Assembly: GCA_044238735.1 (NCBI GenBank) | Contig: JBIICS010000015.1 | Coordinates: forward strand, 1-31,164 | Origin: JBIICS01 sp044238735 | GTDB taxonomy: Bacteria > Bacteroidota > Bacteroidia > UBA4408 | DNA length: 31,164 bases | Direction of reading: 5' to 3' | Part shown: one piece after another, positions 16,038 through 23,854 of the stretch | Numbering within the stretch: position 1 is the stretch's first letter | Layout of the letters: each line of letters begins with the position of its first letter | The notes under the pieces: generated by a model | What the model was told of the DNA's origin: nothing | Database searches by the model: none | Seen by the model: the letters and a program-made list of their open reading frames with translations, nothing else | Program-made: the position numbers and the translations under genes

Positions 16038-17776
16038 TGCTTATTAAAAATTTATTTAGTACGTTAAGAGGCTATGCATTTTTAAGCATAGCCTTTATTG
16101 TTTTAATTAGTCCGTTTGCAAGCGGAATCCGATATGCCATTTCGTGGGATACGGTGGGTTATTACTGGTATTTACCTCAATATTTTATATATGGTGGAAA
16201 AATAACAACACTCGAAACGATAGAGATGCTTAGGCAAAAATATGATTTCTGTTCTCATATCTATCAGTTTAATCAGGAGGCGAATGGCTTATATGTATCG
16301 CGTTATACTGTAGGTCAGGCGCTTTTTCAATTGCCCTTTTTTATTATGGCTCATCTTATCGCCTTATTGTTCGGGATCTCTGCTGATGGATTTTCCTTCG
16401 TGTATTTGTTTTTTCAGATTTTGGGAAGCATCTTTTATTTTTTATCAGCCTTCTTTATTTTAAAAGAACTCCTTAATAATTATGTGTGTGATAAAACGGT
16501 TGCTATTACTTTGTTGCTCTTGTTTTTTGGAACAAACTTACTTTACAATTATACGCATCAAACTTGGTATTGCTCCACTCATAATTATTTGTTTGTAGGA
16601 ATTGTTTACTTGATTTATTTATTGCATCGCTATTCCTTAAAACAGAGCGCTGTTTTAGCAAGATGTATAGGCTTGTTATGTGTTATAATTGCTTTAACAA
16701 GACCAGCGGCGTCTTCATTTTTACTTTTGCTGCTATTTCCTTTATTTTATAATGAGAGAATAAAATTGGATAAATACTTCTTAAACCTTTTTGTGGGAGC
16801 CACTGTACCGTTAATTTTACAATTATTACATTGGAAAATAAATACCAATGAGTGGATATACTTCGGATATAAAAATCCTGCCGAAGGCTTCGATTACCCC
16901 GGTAAACATCTGATTAAAAATTTATTCTATTTTAGGAAAGGATGGTTGGTTTATACACCAGTAATGACTTTTGCATTGTTTGGATTTTATTTCTTGTGCC
17001 AAAAAAGCCGAAACCTTTTTTGGAGCATTACTCCATATTTCCTTATTAATTTAATTGTAATTAGTAGCTGGAGCGTATGGTGGTGGTCCGAATCCTATGG
17101 TCACCGCGCCATGATAGAGTCATACGCTGTTCTAGTTTTCCCTTTGGCTTTTATAACTCAGGAGATAATAAACCGAAAGTATAAATATGTTTTCGGATTC
17201 ATGATTGTATTATTATGCATTCTTAATATATTTAAAGTCTGGCAATATTCACAAAACATTCTTAATCCAGGTAGAATAACAAAAGCTTATTATTTTGCCA
17301 CGTTTTTTAATACAACTAAAAACTCTGCTTTAGATTCGCTGCTCACCATCGATAGAACTTTTGAAGGCCCTGAAAAGCCTGCTTTTCCATGGCGTTACAC
17401 TCAGCAGGAAGTGTTTAAACTAGACTCTTTAGAGTTAAACGGTAACATACCATATCCATTTGGCTGGAAAGAACAATTTAAAAAGCTTACAAAAAAAGAC
17501 CACTTCTTTTATAAAGCAGTCTTTAAATATACTGCTAATGATACTGCTTTTAAACCGGAATTTGTGTTTTATACGATGCACAATAAGCAGGGATATAAAT
17601 ATGTAGGTAATCTACTTAAAGCCGATTCAACGCAGGTAGTAAAGAAAATGGAATTTTATTATTTAAGTCCCGAAATCCGTAATGAAAAAGATTCCGTTGG
17701 TTTTTATTTTTATGTTGATAAAAAGGGACGAGGTATTATTAGAGACTTTAAGTTATATATACTTAATGAGCAATAA
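16037..17776 (+). CDS. Polytopic membrane protein, GT-C glycosyltransferase-like
   Basis: 579 residues. About ten to twelve hydrophobic segments span residues 12-400, and a soluble C-terminal part of about 160 residues follows. Features shared with GT-C-type glycosyltransferases using lipid-linked sugars: an early acidic residue in the first extracytoplasmic loop (SWDTVGYYWYLP, Asp38), SRYTVGQALFQLPFFIMAHL, a positively charged FRKGWLVYTP loop and WWWSESYGHRAMIESYAVL. No acceptor or sugar can be proposed. The ATG overlaps the scoA stop by one base, so expression is probably coupled although no metabolic link is evident. A strong bidirectional terminator follows directly. Alternative: a membrane protein of unknown, non-transferase function. 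Confidence 0.7.
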   Translation: MLIKNLFSTLRGYAFLSIAFIVLISPFASGIRYAISWDTVGYYWYLPQYFIYGGKITTLETIEMLRQKYDFCSHIYQFNQEANGLYVSRYTVGQALFQLPFFIMAHLIALLFGISADGFSFVYLFFQILGSIFYFLSAFFILKELLNNYVCDKTVAITLLLLFFGTNLLYNYTHQTWYCSTHNYLFVGIVYLIYLLHRYSLKQSAVLARCIGLLCVIIALTRPAASSFLLLLLFPLFYNERIKLDKYFLNLFVGATVPLILQLLHWKINTNEWIYFGYKNPAEGFDYPGKHLIKNLFYFRKGWLVYTPVMTFALFGFYFLCQKSRNLFWSITPYFLINLIVISSWSVWWWSESYGHRAMIESYAVLVFPLAFITQEIINRKYKYVFGFMIVLLCILNIFKVWQYSQNILNPGRITKAYYFATFFNTTKNSALDSLLTIDRTFEGPEKPAFPWRYTQQEVFKLDSLELNGNIPYPFGWKEQFKKLTKKDHFFYKAVFKYTANDTAFKPEFVFYTMHNKQGYKYVGNLLKADSTQVVKKMEFYYLSPEIRNEKDSVGFYFYVDKKGRGIIRDFKLYILNEQ

Positions 17777-17802
17777 AAAAACCCGGACTTGGCCGGGTTT
17801 TT
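17777..17802. terminator. Bidirectional intrinsic terminator
   Basis: Arms AAAAACCCGG (17777-17786) and CCGGGTTTTT (17793-17802) around ACTTGG. A/T tracts lie on both sides, so it can serve both the upstream plus-strand gene and the converging metK. Confidence 0.88.
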
Positions 17803-17819
17803 AATTTTATAGATAGAGA

Positions 17820-19073
17820 TTACTTTATCTTAAAAGCTTTCTTTACCTTTTCTACGTAATCTAATTTTTCCCAGGTAAATAATTCAACCTTTACTTTCTT
17901 TTCTTTTCCTCCGGGAGCCTTAAATGTTTTGGTAACGGTTTCCGGCTTACGTCCCATGTGCCCGTATGCAGCAGTTTCGCTATATATAGGATTACGTAAT
18001 TTTAAACGAGTTTCAATACCGTAAGGAGTCATATCGAAAATTTTCTCAACTGCCTTAGCTATTTCACCATCAGTCATTTTTACTTTAGAGGTTCCATACG
18101 TATTAATGTAAATGCCCATTGGATCTTTAACACCAATGGCATACGATACCTGAACTAATACTTCGTCGCACACACCTGCGGCAACTAAGTTCTTGGCGAT
18201 ATGACGAGTAGCATAAGCAGCAGAACGGTCAACTTTAGAAGGATCTTTACCAGAGAATGCACCACCACCGTGAGCACCTTTACCACCGTAAGTATCTACA
18301 ATAATTTTACGGCCAGTTAAACCAGTATCGCCATGCGGTCCACCAATAACAAATTTACCGGTTGGGTTAATGTGATACTTGATTTTATCATTAAATAAAT
18401 GAGCATATTTAGGATATTTAGCCTTAACACGAGGAATTAAAATGCTAACGATGTCTTTTTTAATCTTATCAAGCATTTTTCCTTCTTTGTCAAAATCATC
18501 GTGCTGTGTAGAAACTACAATCGCTTCAATACGCACCGGTTGGTTGTTATCGTTGTACTCAATAGTTACCTGTGATTTTGCATCCGGTCGTAAATATTTA
18601 ATGGCTTTATCTTCTCTTCTTAGTGCGGCTAGCTCGATAAGGATGCCATGGGCTAAATCAAGAGCTAGAGGCATATAATTAGCAGTTTCCTTTGTGGCGT
18701 ATCCAAACATCATTCCTTGGTCACCAGCACCCTGGTCTTGCTTCTTTTTACGATCAACACCTTGATTAATATCAGCAGATTGTTCGTGAATGGCAGATAA
18801 AATACCGCAGGAGTTTGCTTCAAACATATATTCACTTTTGGTGTATCCTATTTTACGGATAACCTCACGTGCAATTTCCTGAACATCTAAGTAGGCTTTA
18901 GACTTCACCTCTCCGGCTAAAACAACCTGGCCGGTAGTTACTAAAGTTTCACAAGCAACCTTAGAATCAGCATCAAATGCTAAAAAGTTATCAATTAAAG
19001 CGTCCGAAATCTGATCGGCTACTTTGTCTGGATGTCCTTCTGAAACGGACTCTGATGTAAATAAATATGACAT
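17820..19073 (-). CDS. metK: S-adenosylmethionine synthetase
   Basis: 417 residues. Cytoplasmic enzyme making S-adenosylmethionine from methionine and ATP, the methyl donor for, among others, the RlmI-like enzyme at 28.6 kb. The family signatures are complete: GHPDKVADQISDA near the N-terminus (ATP and metal binding), GAGDQGMMFGYA near 114-125, and the phosphate-binding GGGAFSGKDPSKVDRSAAY. It is slightly longer than the E. coli enzyme (about 384 residues), mainly through insertions such as the Lys-rich EKKVKVELF region near the C-terminus. It stands alone, divergent from rho. Its likely leader is only about 20 bases, too short for a SAM riboswitch. Confidence 0.98.
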   Translation of the reverse strand: MSYLFTSESVSEGHPDKVADQISDALIDNFLAFDADSKVACETLVTTGQVVLAGEVKSKAYLDVQEIAREVIRKIGYTKSEYMFEANSCGILSAIHEQSADINQGVDRKKKQDQGAGDQGMMFGYATKETANYMPLALDLAHGILIELAALRREDKAIKYLRPDAKSQVTIEYNDNNQPVRIEAIVVSTQHDDFDKEGKMLDKIKKDIVSILIPRVKAKYPKYAHLFNDKIKYHINPTGKFVIGGPHGDTGLTGRKIIVDTYGGKGAHGGGAFSGKDPSKVDRSAAYATRHIAKNLVAAGVCDEVLVQVSYAIGVKDPMGIYINTYGTSKVKMTDGEIAKAVEKIFDMTPYGIETRLKLRNPIYSETAAYGHMGRKPETVTKTFKAPGGKEKKVKVELFTWEKLDYVEKVKKAFKIK

Positions 19074-19095
19074 TATTTTTTTTGATTTAAGGTTA

Positions 19096-19126
19096 CGAAT
19101 TTAAAGGTTTTAAGCTACAAAACAAA
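19096..19126 (-). promoter_or_regulatory. Probable metK promoter
   Basis: On the minus strand, TTTG (19126-19123), a 19-base spacer and TAAATTCG (19103-19096), which differs from TAnnTTTG at one position. It lies 22 bases before the metK ATG. Confidence 0.45.
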
Positions 19127-19369
19127 TTGTTTTTTTGGATAAGTAAGGCGGTTAAATAGATAGTTTTATTAAAAGTATTCGCCCTTAAAATAGAGCCTAA
19201 TGAATAGAAATTTATAGGCATTCATTTTAACGCAGGGCTTATTTAAAGCTTAATTTAATTGAGATTAATGACTGATTTTTTAATCGTTTATTAATTAAAA
19301 TAAAGGATTAATAAGGGGTTTAAGGAGGCGGCACTTATTCATTAATATATCTAAAACATTTATTTTATG
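19127..19369. other. Gene-free centre of the metK-rho divergent region
   Basis: AT-rich, with no open frame and no perfect promoter box. Only a weak inverted repeat, AATGAAT (19199-19205) / ATTCATT (19220-19226), overlapping GCCTA/TAGGC (19195-19199, 19215-19219), is visible. The two pairings exclude each other. I see no evidence for a small RNA gene. Confidence 0.3.
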
Positions 19370-19399
19370 TTTGGAATTTAAAAATAATTAGTATACTTG
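19370..19399 (+). promoter_or_regulatory. Probable rho promoter
   Basis: TTTG (19370-19373), an 18-base spacer and TATACTTG (19392-19399), one mismatch to TAnnTTTG. It implies a leader of roughly 95 bases before the rho ATG. That leader contains a hairpin with arms CCGGAA (19413-19418) and TTCCGG (19431-19436), without a following T-run. Confidence 0.55.
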
Positions 19400-19498
19400 C
19401 AGTGTCATTTAGCCGGAACACAATGTTTCTTTCCGGTAAAAAATCAAAAAAGTTTATTGAATTTTTACAATCAATTTTATAATCCCTTTTAAAACCAT

Positions 19499-21112
19499 AT
19501 GTTCGATTTTAAACAATTAAGCTCTAAGCTAGTAGGAGAGTTGCGCGAAATTGCTTCCGAATTAAAATTAGATAATACAGAATCTCTTAAAAAGCAGGAG
19601 TTAATCAGCAAGATTCTTGATAAACAGAAGATCTTAATGGATGCCTTAGGTGGCGCCTTGCCTGTTGAGGATGAACCGAAGAGCACAACTAAAAAACCGG
19701 AACCTAAAACCACCCGAAAACAGGAAATTCTCCCCGAAATTGCACCCTTGTTTGATGATGAACCGGTTGTTGTGGAAGAAGTAAAACAAAACGTTGCTCC
19801 GGTTGCTGAAACCGTTTTAACTGAACCTGTAGCCGAAGAAACAAAAGTCTCCGAAAATAAAGAACATACGCCCGAAAAGCGTCATCATGATCATGCCCAA
19901 CATCGTAAACACGATAATCAGCATCGCAACAATAATAATCCTAATCCTAATCCTAATCAGCACAATCAGCAGCCTAGAGAGCCTGCGTTTAATTTTGATG
20001 GAGTTGTTACAGCCGAAGGAGTTTTAGAAATTATGCCGGATGGCTATGGTTTTTTACGCTCTGCCGATTATAACTATTTAAACTCACCTGATGATATTTA
20101 TGTATCTCAATCGCAAATTAAATTATTTGGCTTAAAAACAGGCGATACAGTTCGTGGAGGTATTCGTCCGCCACGCGAAGGCGAGAAATATTTTCCGTTG
20201 ATTAAAGTAGATTCAATTAACGGTCTGGACCCTGCCATCGTTCGTGATAGAGCACCTTTTGATTACCTAACTCCGTTATTTCCAAACGAAAAATTTCAAT
20301 TAACAAGTAAAACAAAACCATCAAACGCTATGCGTATAGTGGATCTGTTTGCGCCTATTGGTAAAGGTCAGCGTGGATTAATTGTGGCCCAGCCAAAAAC
20401 GGGTAAAACCTTATTAATGCAGGAAATTGCAAATGCTATTGCTTTGCATCACCCCGAAGTTTATTTAATTATTTTATTAATTGATGAACGTCCGGAAGAG
20501 GTGACTGAAATGGCACGTAATGTAAGAGCCGAGGTAATTTCCTCTACGTTTGATGAGCCTGCAGAAAAACATGTGAAAATTGCCAACATTGTGTTGGAAA
20601 AAGCTAAGCGCATGGTAGAGTGCGGTCATGATGTGGTTATACTTTTAGATTCCATTACTCGTTTGGCCCGCGCCTATAATACGGTTTCGCCTGCCTCAGG
20701 TAAGGTGTTAACAGGGGGTGTTGATGCCAATGCCTTACATAAACCAAAACGTTTCTTTGGTTCTGCACGTAAAATTGAAAACGGCGGATCGTTAACTATT
20801 TTAGCTACGGCATTAACGGATACTGGTTCAAAAATGGATGAGGTAATTTTTGAAGAGTTTAAAGGTACCGGTAACATGGAATTGCAGTTAGACCGTAAAT
20901 TGGCTAACAAGCGTATATTCCCTGCTATTGATATTGTGGCCTCATCAACTCGTCGCGAAGATTTATTGCGCGATAAGGAAACGCTTCAGCGTATATGGGT
21001 AATGCGCAAGCATCTAGCGGACATGACTTCTCAGGAATCAATGGATTTTATTTTAAATCAAATGAACTTAACTCAAACCAATGAAGAGTTGTTGGTAACA
21101 ATGAATAAGTAG
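19499..21112 (+). CDS. rho: Transcription termination factor Rho
   Basis: 537 residues, against about 419 in E. coli. The N-terminal SAP-like helix region (1-45, ELREIASELKLDNTESLKKQELISKIL) is followed by a long acidic then His/Asn/Pro-rich linker (about 55-160), and then the RNA-binding cold-shock-like domain (EGVLEIMPDGYGFLRSADYNY). The ATPase core has Walker A QPKTGKT with Lys303, the DERPEEVTEM segment, Walker B VVILLDSITRL and the C-terminal TRRED/LLRD region. Hexameric RNA helicase that ends transcription of untranslated RNA. The linker is encoded partly by three tandem CCTAAT units (19940-19957). Long disordered linkers of this kind are common in Bacteroidota Rho and may promote RNA binding or condensation. 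Rho is often autoregulated through its leader; a hairpin is present here. Confidence 0.98.
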   Translation: MFDFKQLSSKLVGELREIASELKLDNTESLKKQELISKILDKQKILMDALGGALPVEDEPKSTTKKPEPKTTRKQEILPEIAPLFDDEPVVVEEVKQNVAPVAETVLTEPVAEETKVSENKEHTPEKRHHDHAQHRKHDNQHRNNNNPNPNPNQHNQQPREPAFNFDGVVTAEGVLEIMPDGYGFLRSADYNYLNSPDDIYVSQSQIKLFGLKTGDTVRGGIRPPREGEKYFPLIKVDSINGLDPAIVRDRAPFDYLTPLFPNEKFQLTSKTKPSNAMRIVDLFAPIGKGQRGLIVAQPKTGKTLLMQEIANAIALHHPEVYLIILLIDERPEEVTEMARNVRAEVISSTFDEPAEKHVKIANIVLEKAKRMVECGHDVVILLDSITRLARAYNTVSPASGKVLTGGVDANALHKPKRFFGSARKIENGGSLTILATALTDTGSKMDEVIFEEFKGTGNMELQLDRKLANKRIFPAIDIVASSTRREDLLRDKETLQRIWVMRKHLADMTSQESMDFILNQMNLTQTNEELLVTMNK

Positions 21113-21199
21113 TTGTTTAGAAAACTATAAAATTTTGAAGGTTTAGAAAGTTGAAGGTTTTGAATGTTTATAAGGATTTAGTAATTTATTAATATTAGG

Positions 21200-21254
21200 C
21201 TTCGATTCCTCAGCCTGACAGGATGAAATCTTTTGTCACCCTGAGGTATCGAAG
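21200..21254. repeat. Long imperfect palindrome between rho and the DUF4199 gene
   Basis: Outer arms CTTCGATTCCTCAG (21200-21213) and CTGAGGTATCGAAG (21241-21254) pair except for one T-T mismatch. Inner arms TGACA (21216-21220) and TGTCA (21234-21238) extend the stem across a symmetrical CC/CC bulge. There is no T-run, so it is not a standard terminator. It looks like a dispersed palindromic repeat. Confidence 0.75.
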
Positions 21255-21271
21255 GGTAGACAAAAGTTAGA

Positions 21272-21763
21272 ATGAAGCCAACAATCAAATACGGATTAAT
21301 CTCGGGAGTATTTGCAGGAAGCTGGATGTTTATTCAGTTTATGACCGGTGTATATAAAACCAGTTTTGGGTCTATTGCCGGAAGCTTGTTTTATATTTTA
21401 TTGTTGTTTTGCATTTTTATTGGTGTTCGCGAAACTCGAGATAAATTGTTAAACGGATTGATAGATATCAAAACAGCGGTAGGTAACGGATTGCAGGTAG
21501 CAGCCGTAAGTGCGGTCGTACATGCACTTATTACATACATATATTGGGTGTGGGTTCCATCCGATTTTTATGTTTACCTGGTAGATACTGTTAAGCAAGT
21601 TGGTGCTGAGTTAAAAAAATCTCCCGAAGAAATTGCGGAACAATTGGAACAGTTGCAAGAAAATCTAAAACCCTTTCGTCAGGCCACACTTACAATTTTT
21701 AATTCTATGATTCCCGGAATTTTTGGTTCTATTCTTTTTGCCTTCATCCTCAAAAAACCATGA
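21272..21763 (+). CDS. DUF4199-like membrane protein
   Basis: 163 residues with four hydrophobic segments: about 8-28, 33-50, 68-92 and 143-160. A charged amphipathic stretch (112-135, ELKKSPEEIAEQLEQLQENLKPF) lies between the third and fourth. This layout and the opening KYGLISGVFAGSWMFI fit DUF4199, an inner-membrane family of unknown role found mostly in Bacteroidota. It heads an operon: its stop overlaps the rhomboid start by four bases (ATGA). No promoter of the TAnnTTTG type was found in the short upstream region. Readthrough from rho, which ends 159 bases earlier without a clear terminator, is possible. Confidence 0.75.
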   Translation: MKPTIKYGLISGVFAGSWMFIQFMTGVYKTSFGSIAGSLFYILLLFCIFIGVRETRDKLLNGLIDIKTAVGNGLQVAAVSAVVHALITYIYWVWVPSDFYVYLVDTVKQVGAELKKSPEEIAEQLEQLQENLKPFRQATLTIFNSMIPGIFGSILFAFILKKP

Positions 21764-22380
21764 GCGTAAATACTATTATATTATTGTTAACTATTATAGT
21801 TTCTATTCTTTGTTTCAATAATCATAATCTGTTTTACAAGCTTCAGTTTAATGCCTGGCAAATAAAGAGCCGTAAAGAGGGTTGGCGTTTCTTTAGTCAT
21901 GCCCTGGTCCACGCCGACTGGATGCATCTTATTTTTAATATGTTTTCACTTTTTATGTTCGGCGGAATCGTAGAAAGTTATTACCGTTATTATTTTGGAG
22001 AACAACAAGGGCTGCTTTATTTTATTCTTTTATATATTGGCGGAATTTTGTTTGCAGCCATTCCCAGTTACGAGAAACATAAAAACCACGAGTGGTATAA
22101 TTCTGTTGGAGCATCGGGTGCTGTTAGTGCGGTTGTGTTTTCCTATATTATATTCGACCCTATGAACAGTATCTGTTTGTATGGCATATTGTGTTTGCCC
22201 GGTATTGTGTGGGGAGTTGTATATATGGTTTATAGCTGGTATTCTTCCCGCAATCAAAACGATTTGGTAAATCATGATGCGCATTTGGGTGGAGCCATAT
22301 TTGGTATTTTATTTACCATTGCTCTAAAACCCAACTTGGGCACTTTATTTATGGAAAAAATCGCATTGTATTTCAGATAA
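21760..22380 (+). CDS. Rhomboid family intramembrane serine protease
   Basis: 206 residues with six hydrophobic segments, a minimal bacterial rhomboid. The catalytic dyad is visible: Ser119 in GASGAVSA (GxSG motif) and His175 in HDAHLGGAIFG. The HADWMHLIFNMFSLFMFGGIVE stretch in the second segment carries the family HxxxN pattern. Rhomboids cleave within transmembrane helices of substrate proteins in the inner membrane; the substrate is unknown. The start overlaps the DUF4199 gene by four bases, and the stop overlaps the GmhB-like gene by one (TAATG), so three proteins are translationally linked. No regulatory domain is present. Confidence 0.93.
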   Translation: MSVNTIILLLTIIVSILCFNNHNLFYKLQFNAWQIKSRKEGWRFFSHALVHADWMHLIFNMFSLFMFGGIVESYYRYYFGEQQGLLYFILLYIGGILFAAIPSYEKHKNHEWYNSVGASGAVSAVVFSYIIFDPMNSICLYGILCLPGIVWGVVYMVYSWYSSRNQNDLVNHDAHLGGAIFGILFTIALKPNLGTLFMEKIALYFR

Positions 22381-22877
22381 TGAAAAAAGCACTTTTCTTA
22401 GATCGCGATGGCGTAATTAACTTGGATAAAGACGATGGTTCATTTACCTATAAGGTAGAGGATTTTATTATTCTGGACGATGTGGTGGAGGGGCTGAGGC
22501 TGGCAAAACTGAAAGGTTTTATGCTAATTGTAATTACCAACCAAAGTGGTATTGGGAGGGGAATATATAATCACGCTGATGTGGCAGCAGTTCATCATAA
22601 ATTAGAAAATTCACTTTCCGCGGAGCAGGTTTATTTGGATGCAATTTATTACTGTCCGCATCATCCAAGTTCTTCTAATTGTATTTGCCGAAAGCCCGAT
22701 AGTGTGATGGTAGAGAAAGCCATCGCTCGTTTTAATATTGATCCTAAACAATCCATTTTTGTAGGCGATAAGGAACGCGATATTGTCTGTGCCCGAAAGG
22801 CCGGTATAGAAAATGTTTACCATATTAAAACCAATTCTTCATTAAGTCAAATTATTCATGCAATCGAAACTTTATAA
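22380..22877 (+). CDS. GmhB-like HAD phosphatase (heptose-1,7-bisphosphate 7-phosphatase family)
   Basis: 165 residues, HAD superfamily subfamily IIIA. Asp8 and Asp10 in FLDRDGVIN are the nucleophile and the acid/base. TNQSGIGRG follows (motif II), then a zinc loop with Cys92, His94, Cys101 and Cys103, and FVGDKERD (motif IV, Asp130). The zinc loop is the mark of the GmhB/histidinol-phosphatase branch. A likely role is removal of the 7-phosphate of heptose bisphosphate for lipopolysaccharide core or another nucleotide heptose. The window holds no other heptose gene, so a different sugar phosphate, or histidinol phosphate, is possible. The start overlaps the rhomboid stop (TAATG), and the end overlaps the next gene by 20 bases. 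Confidence 0.85.
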   Translation: MKKALFLDRDGVINLDKDDGSFTYKVEDFIILDDVVEGLRLAKLKGFMLIVITNQSGIGRGIYNHADVAAVHHKLENSLSAEQVYLDAIYYCPHHPSSSNCICRKPDSVMVEKAIARFNIDPKQSIFVGDKERDIVCARKAGIENVYHIKTNSSLSQIIHAIETL

Positions 22878-23706
22878 CGATCTCGTAATTTTTAACGGAA
22901 AGCTTGTTTCTGCTGATCAGATAAATCTGGGCATTGATAACCGTTCATTTAAATACGGCGACGGATTGTTTGAATCAATCAGACTTACTAACGGCGAGCC
23001 CCGCTTCCTTAACTATCATTATGAACGATTGATAGAGGGGATTAAATTATTAAAGATTGTAACGGATAATTCCTTTACAGTGGAATTTCTTTTGAAACAA
23101 ATCAATCGTTTACGTGCTGTTATCTCCGGAGCTAAAGAAGGCAGAATACGGGTTACCATTTTTAGAAATGGCGGAGGTTTGTATACACCAAATGTAAATT
23201 CATTCTCTTATCTGTTGGAACTTACTCCACTTGCCATTAATGGTTATCCCTTAAACGTTAACGGTCTGCACCTGGATGTTTATAATGAAATTACAAAACC
23301 ATTAGGTGTTTTATCTAATTATAAAACCAATAATGCACTAGTGAGTGTTCTTGCCGGTGTTTACAAATCGGGCAAGGGACTGGATGAAGCTGTAATACTA
23401 AATCAGGAGGGCAGAGTGTGTGAGGCTATATCATCCAACATATTCTTTATAACATTACAAAACGAAGTTGTTACCCCCGCCTTGAGTGAAGGGTGTTTGG
23501 CCGGTGTTATGCGACGCGTAGTAATGGAACGATTAAGCATAAATTACCAAGTATCGGAGACTGAAGTAAACATAAATAACCTTGCTGATTATAAGGAATG
23601 CTTTATTACGAATGCAACCCGTGGAGTACAATGGGTACAGCGAATAGGAAATATAAATTTCGGTAATGAAATCATCCAGGCCATGTGTCCTCAAATTGAT
23701 TTGTAA
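22858..23706 (+). CDS. Class IV PLP-dependent aminotransferase or aminodeoxychorismate lyase
   Basis: 282 residues, fold type IV PLP enzyme. It opens FNGKLVSADQINLGIDNRSFKYGDGLFESI, typical of branched-chain aminotransferase, D-amino-acid transaminase and PabC families. Lys156 in SNYKTNNALVS is the PLP lysine, and NQEGRVCEAISSNIFF carries the conserved Glu near the cofactor. The lack of the longer N-terminal part of IlvE and the overall length favour aminodeoxychorismate lyase (p-aminobenzoate branch of folate synthesis) or a small aminotransferase; sequence alone does not decide. The start lies inside the end of the phosphatase gene (20-base overlap). The promoter of the next unit begins in its last codons. 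Confidence 0.82.
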   Translation: MQSKLYNDLVIFNGKLVSADQINLGIDNRSFKYGDGLFESIRLTNGEPRFLNYHYERLIEGIKLLKIVTDNSFTVEFLLKQINRLRAVISGAKEGRIRVTIFRNGGGLYTPNVNSFSYLLELTPLAINGYPLNVNGLHLDVYNEITKPLGVLSNYKTNNALVSVLAGVYKSGKGLDEAVILNQEGRVCEAISSNIFFITLQNEVVTPALSEGCLAGVMRRVVMERLSINYQVSETEVNINNLADYKECFITNATRGVQWVQRIGNINFGNEIIQAMCPQIDL

Positions 23707-23731
23707 GCTTTAAAAATATTTTATAAGTTTG
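23700..23731 (+). promoter_or_regulatory. Promoter of the phhA leader
   Basis: TTTG (23700-23703, overlapping the end of the preceding gene), a 20-base spacer and a perfect TAnnTTTG box, TAAGTTTG (23724-23731). Transcription would begin about 23735-23737, at or next to the leader-peptide ATG. Confidence 0.75.
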
Positions 23732-23736
23732 TAACC

Positions 23737-23781
23737 ATGAAAATAAAAAACATAGTGAGTTATTATTACGACATCCGCTAG
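23737..23781 (+). CDS. Tyrosine-rich leader peptide of the phhA attenuator
   Basis: Fourteen codons, MKIKNIVSYYYDIR, then TAG. Three consecutive Tyr codons (TAT TAT TAC, 23761-23769) sit just before segment 1 of a set of alternative RNA stems. The product itself probably has no function; its translation measures charged tRNA-Tyr. Ribosomes stalled on the Tyr codons would cover segment 1 and free segment 2, allowing antitermination. Ribosomes reaching the stop codon would cover segment 2 and let the terminator form. The downstream genes make tyrosine from phenylalanine, which fits. The promoter lies so close that the mRNA may start at the AUG. No Shine-Dalgarno sequence is present. Established: this mechanism in amino-acid operons of other bacteria. 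Inferred: its operation here. Confidence 0.82.
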   Translation: MKIKNIVSYYYDIR

Positions 23782-23834
23782 GAGAGTCGTGTATATTCAT
23801 TATTTAACAATAATCTAATAATTAAAACCGACTC
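23768..23834 (+). promoter_or_regulatory. Attenuator: pause stem and antiterminator segments
   Basis: Segment 1 ACGAC (23768-23772) can pair with segment 2 GTCGT (23786-23790). Segment 2 GAGTCG (23784-23789) can instead pair with segment 3 CGACTC (23829-23834), the left arm of the terminator. The two pairings exclude each other, and the second excludes the terminator. Segment 1 overlaps the last Tyr codon, and the leader stop codon lies three bases before segment 2, as the mechanism needs. Confidence 0.78.
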
Positions 23835-23854
23835 AGAGAAGAGTCGGTTTTTTT
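23824..23854 (+). terminator. Attenuator terminator before phhA
   Basis: Arms AAAACCGACTC (23824-23834) and GAGTCGGTTTT (23841-23851) around AGAGAA, running into seven T (23848-23854). It lies between promoter and phhA, so it must be overcome for expression. A further 10-bp pairing, CAGAGAAGAG (23834-23843) with CTCTTCTCTG (23862-23871), would form only after readthrough and excludes the terminator. Confidence 0.9.

Noticed and set aside
19074..19095. Possible SAM riboswitch before metK
   Set aside because: The inferred leader is about 22 bases, far too short for any known SAM aptamer.
21199..21214. GGCTTCGATTCC-like sequence resembling a tRNA T-arm
   Set aside because: No acceptor stem, D-arm or anticodon arm fits on either strand; the sequence is the left arm of a longer palindrome that pairs with 21241-21254.
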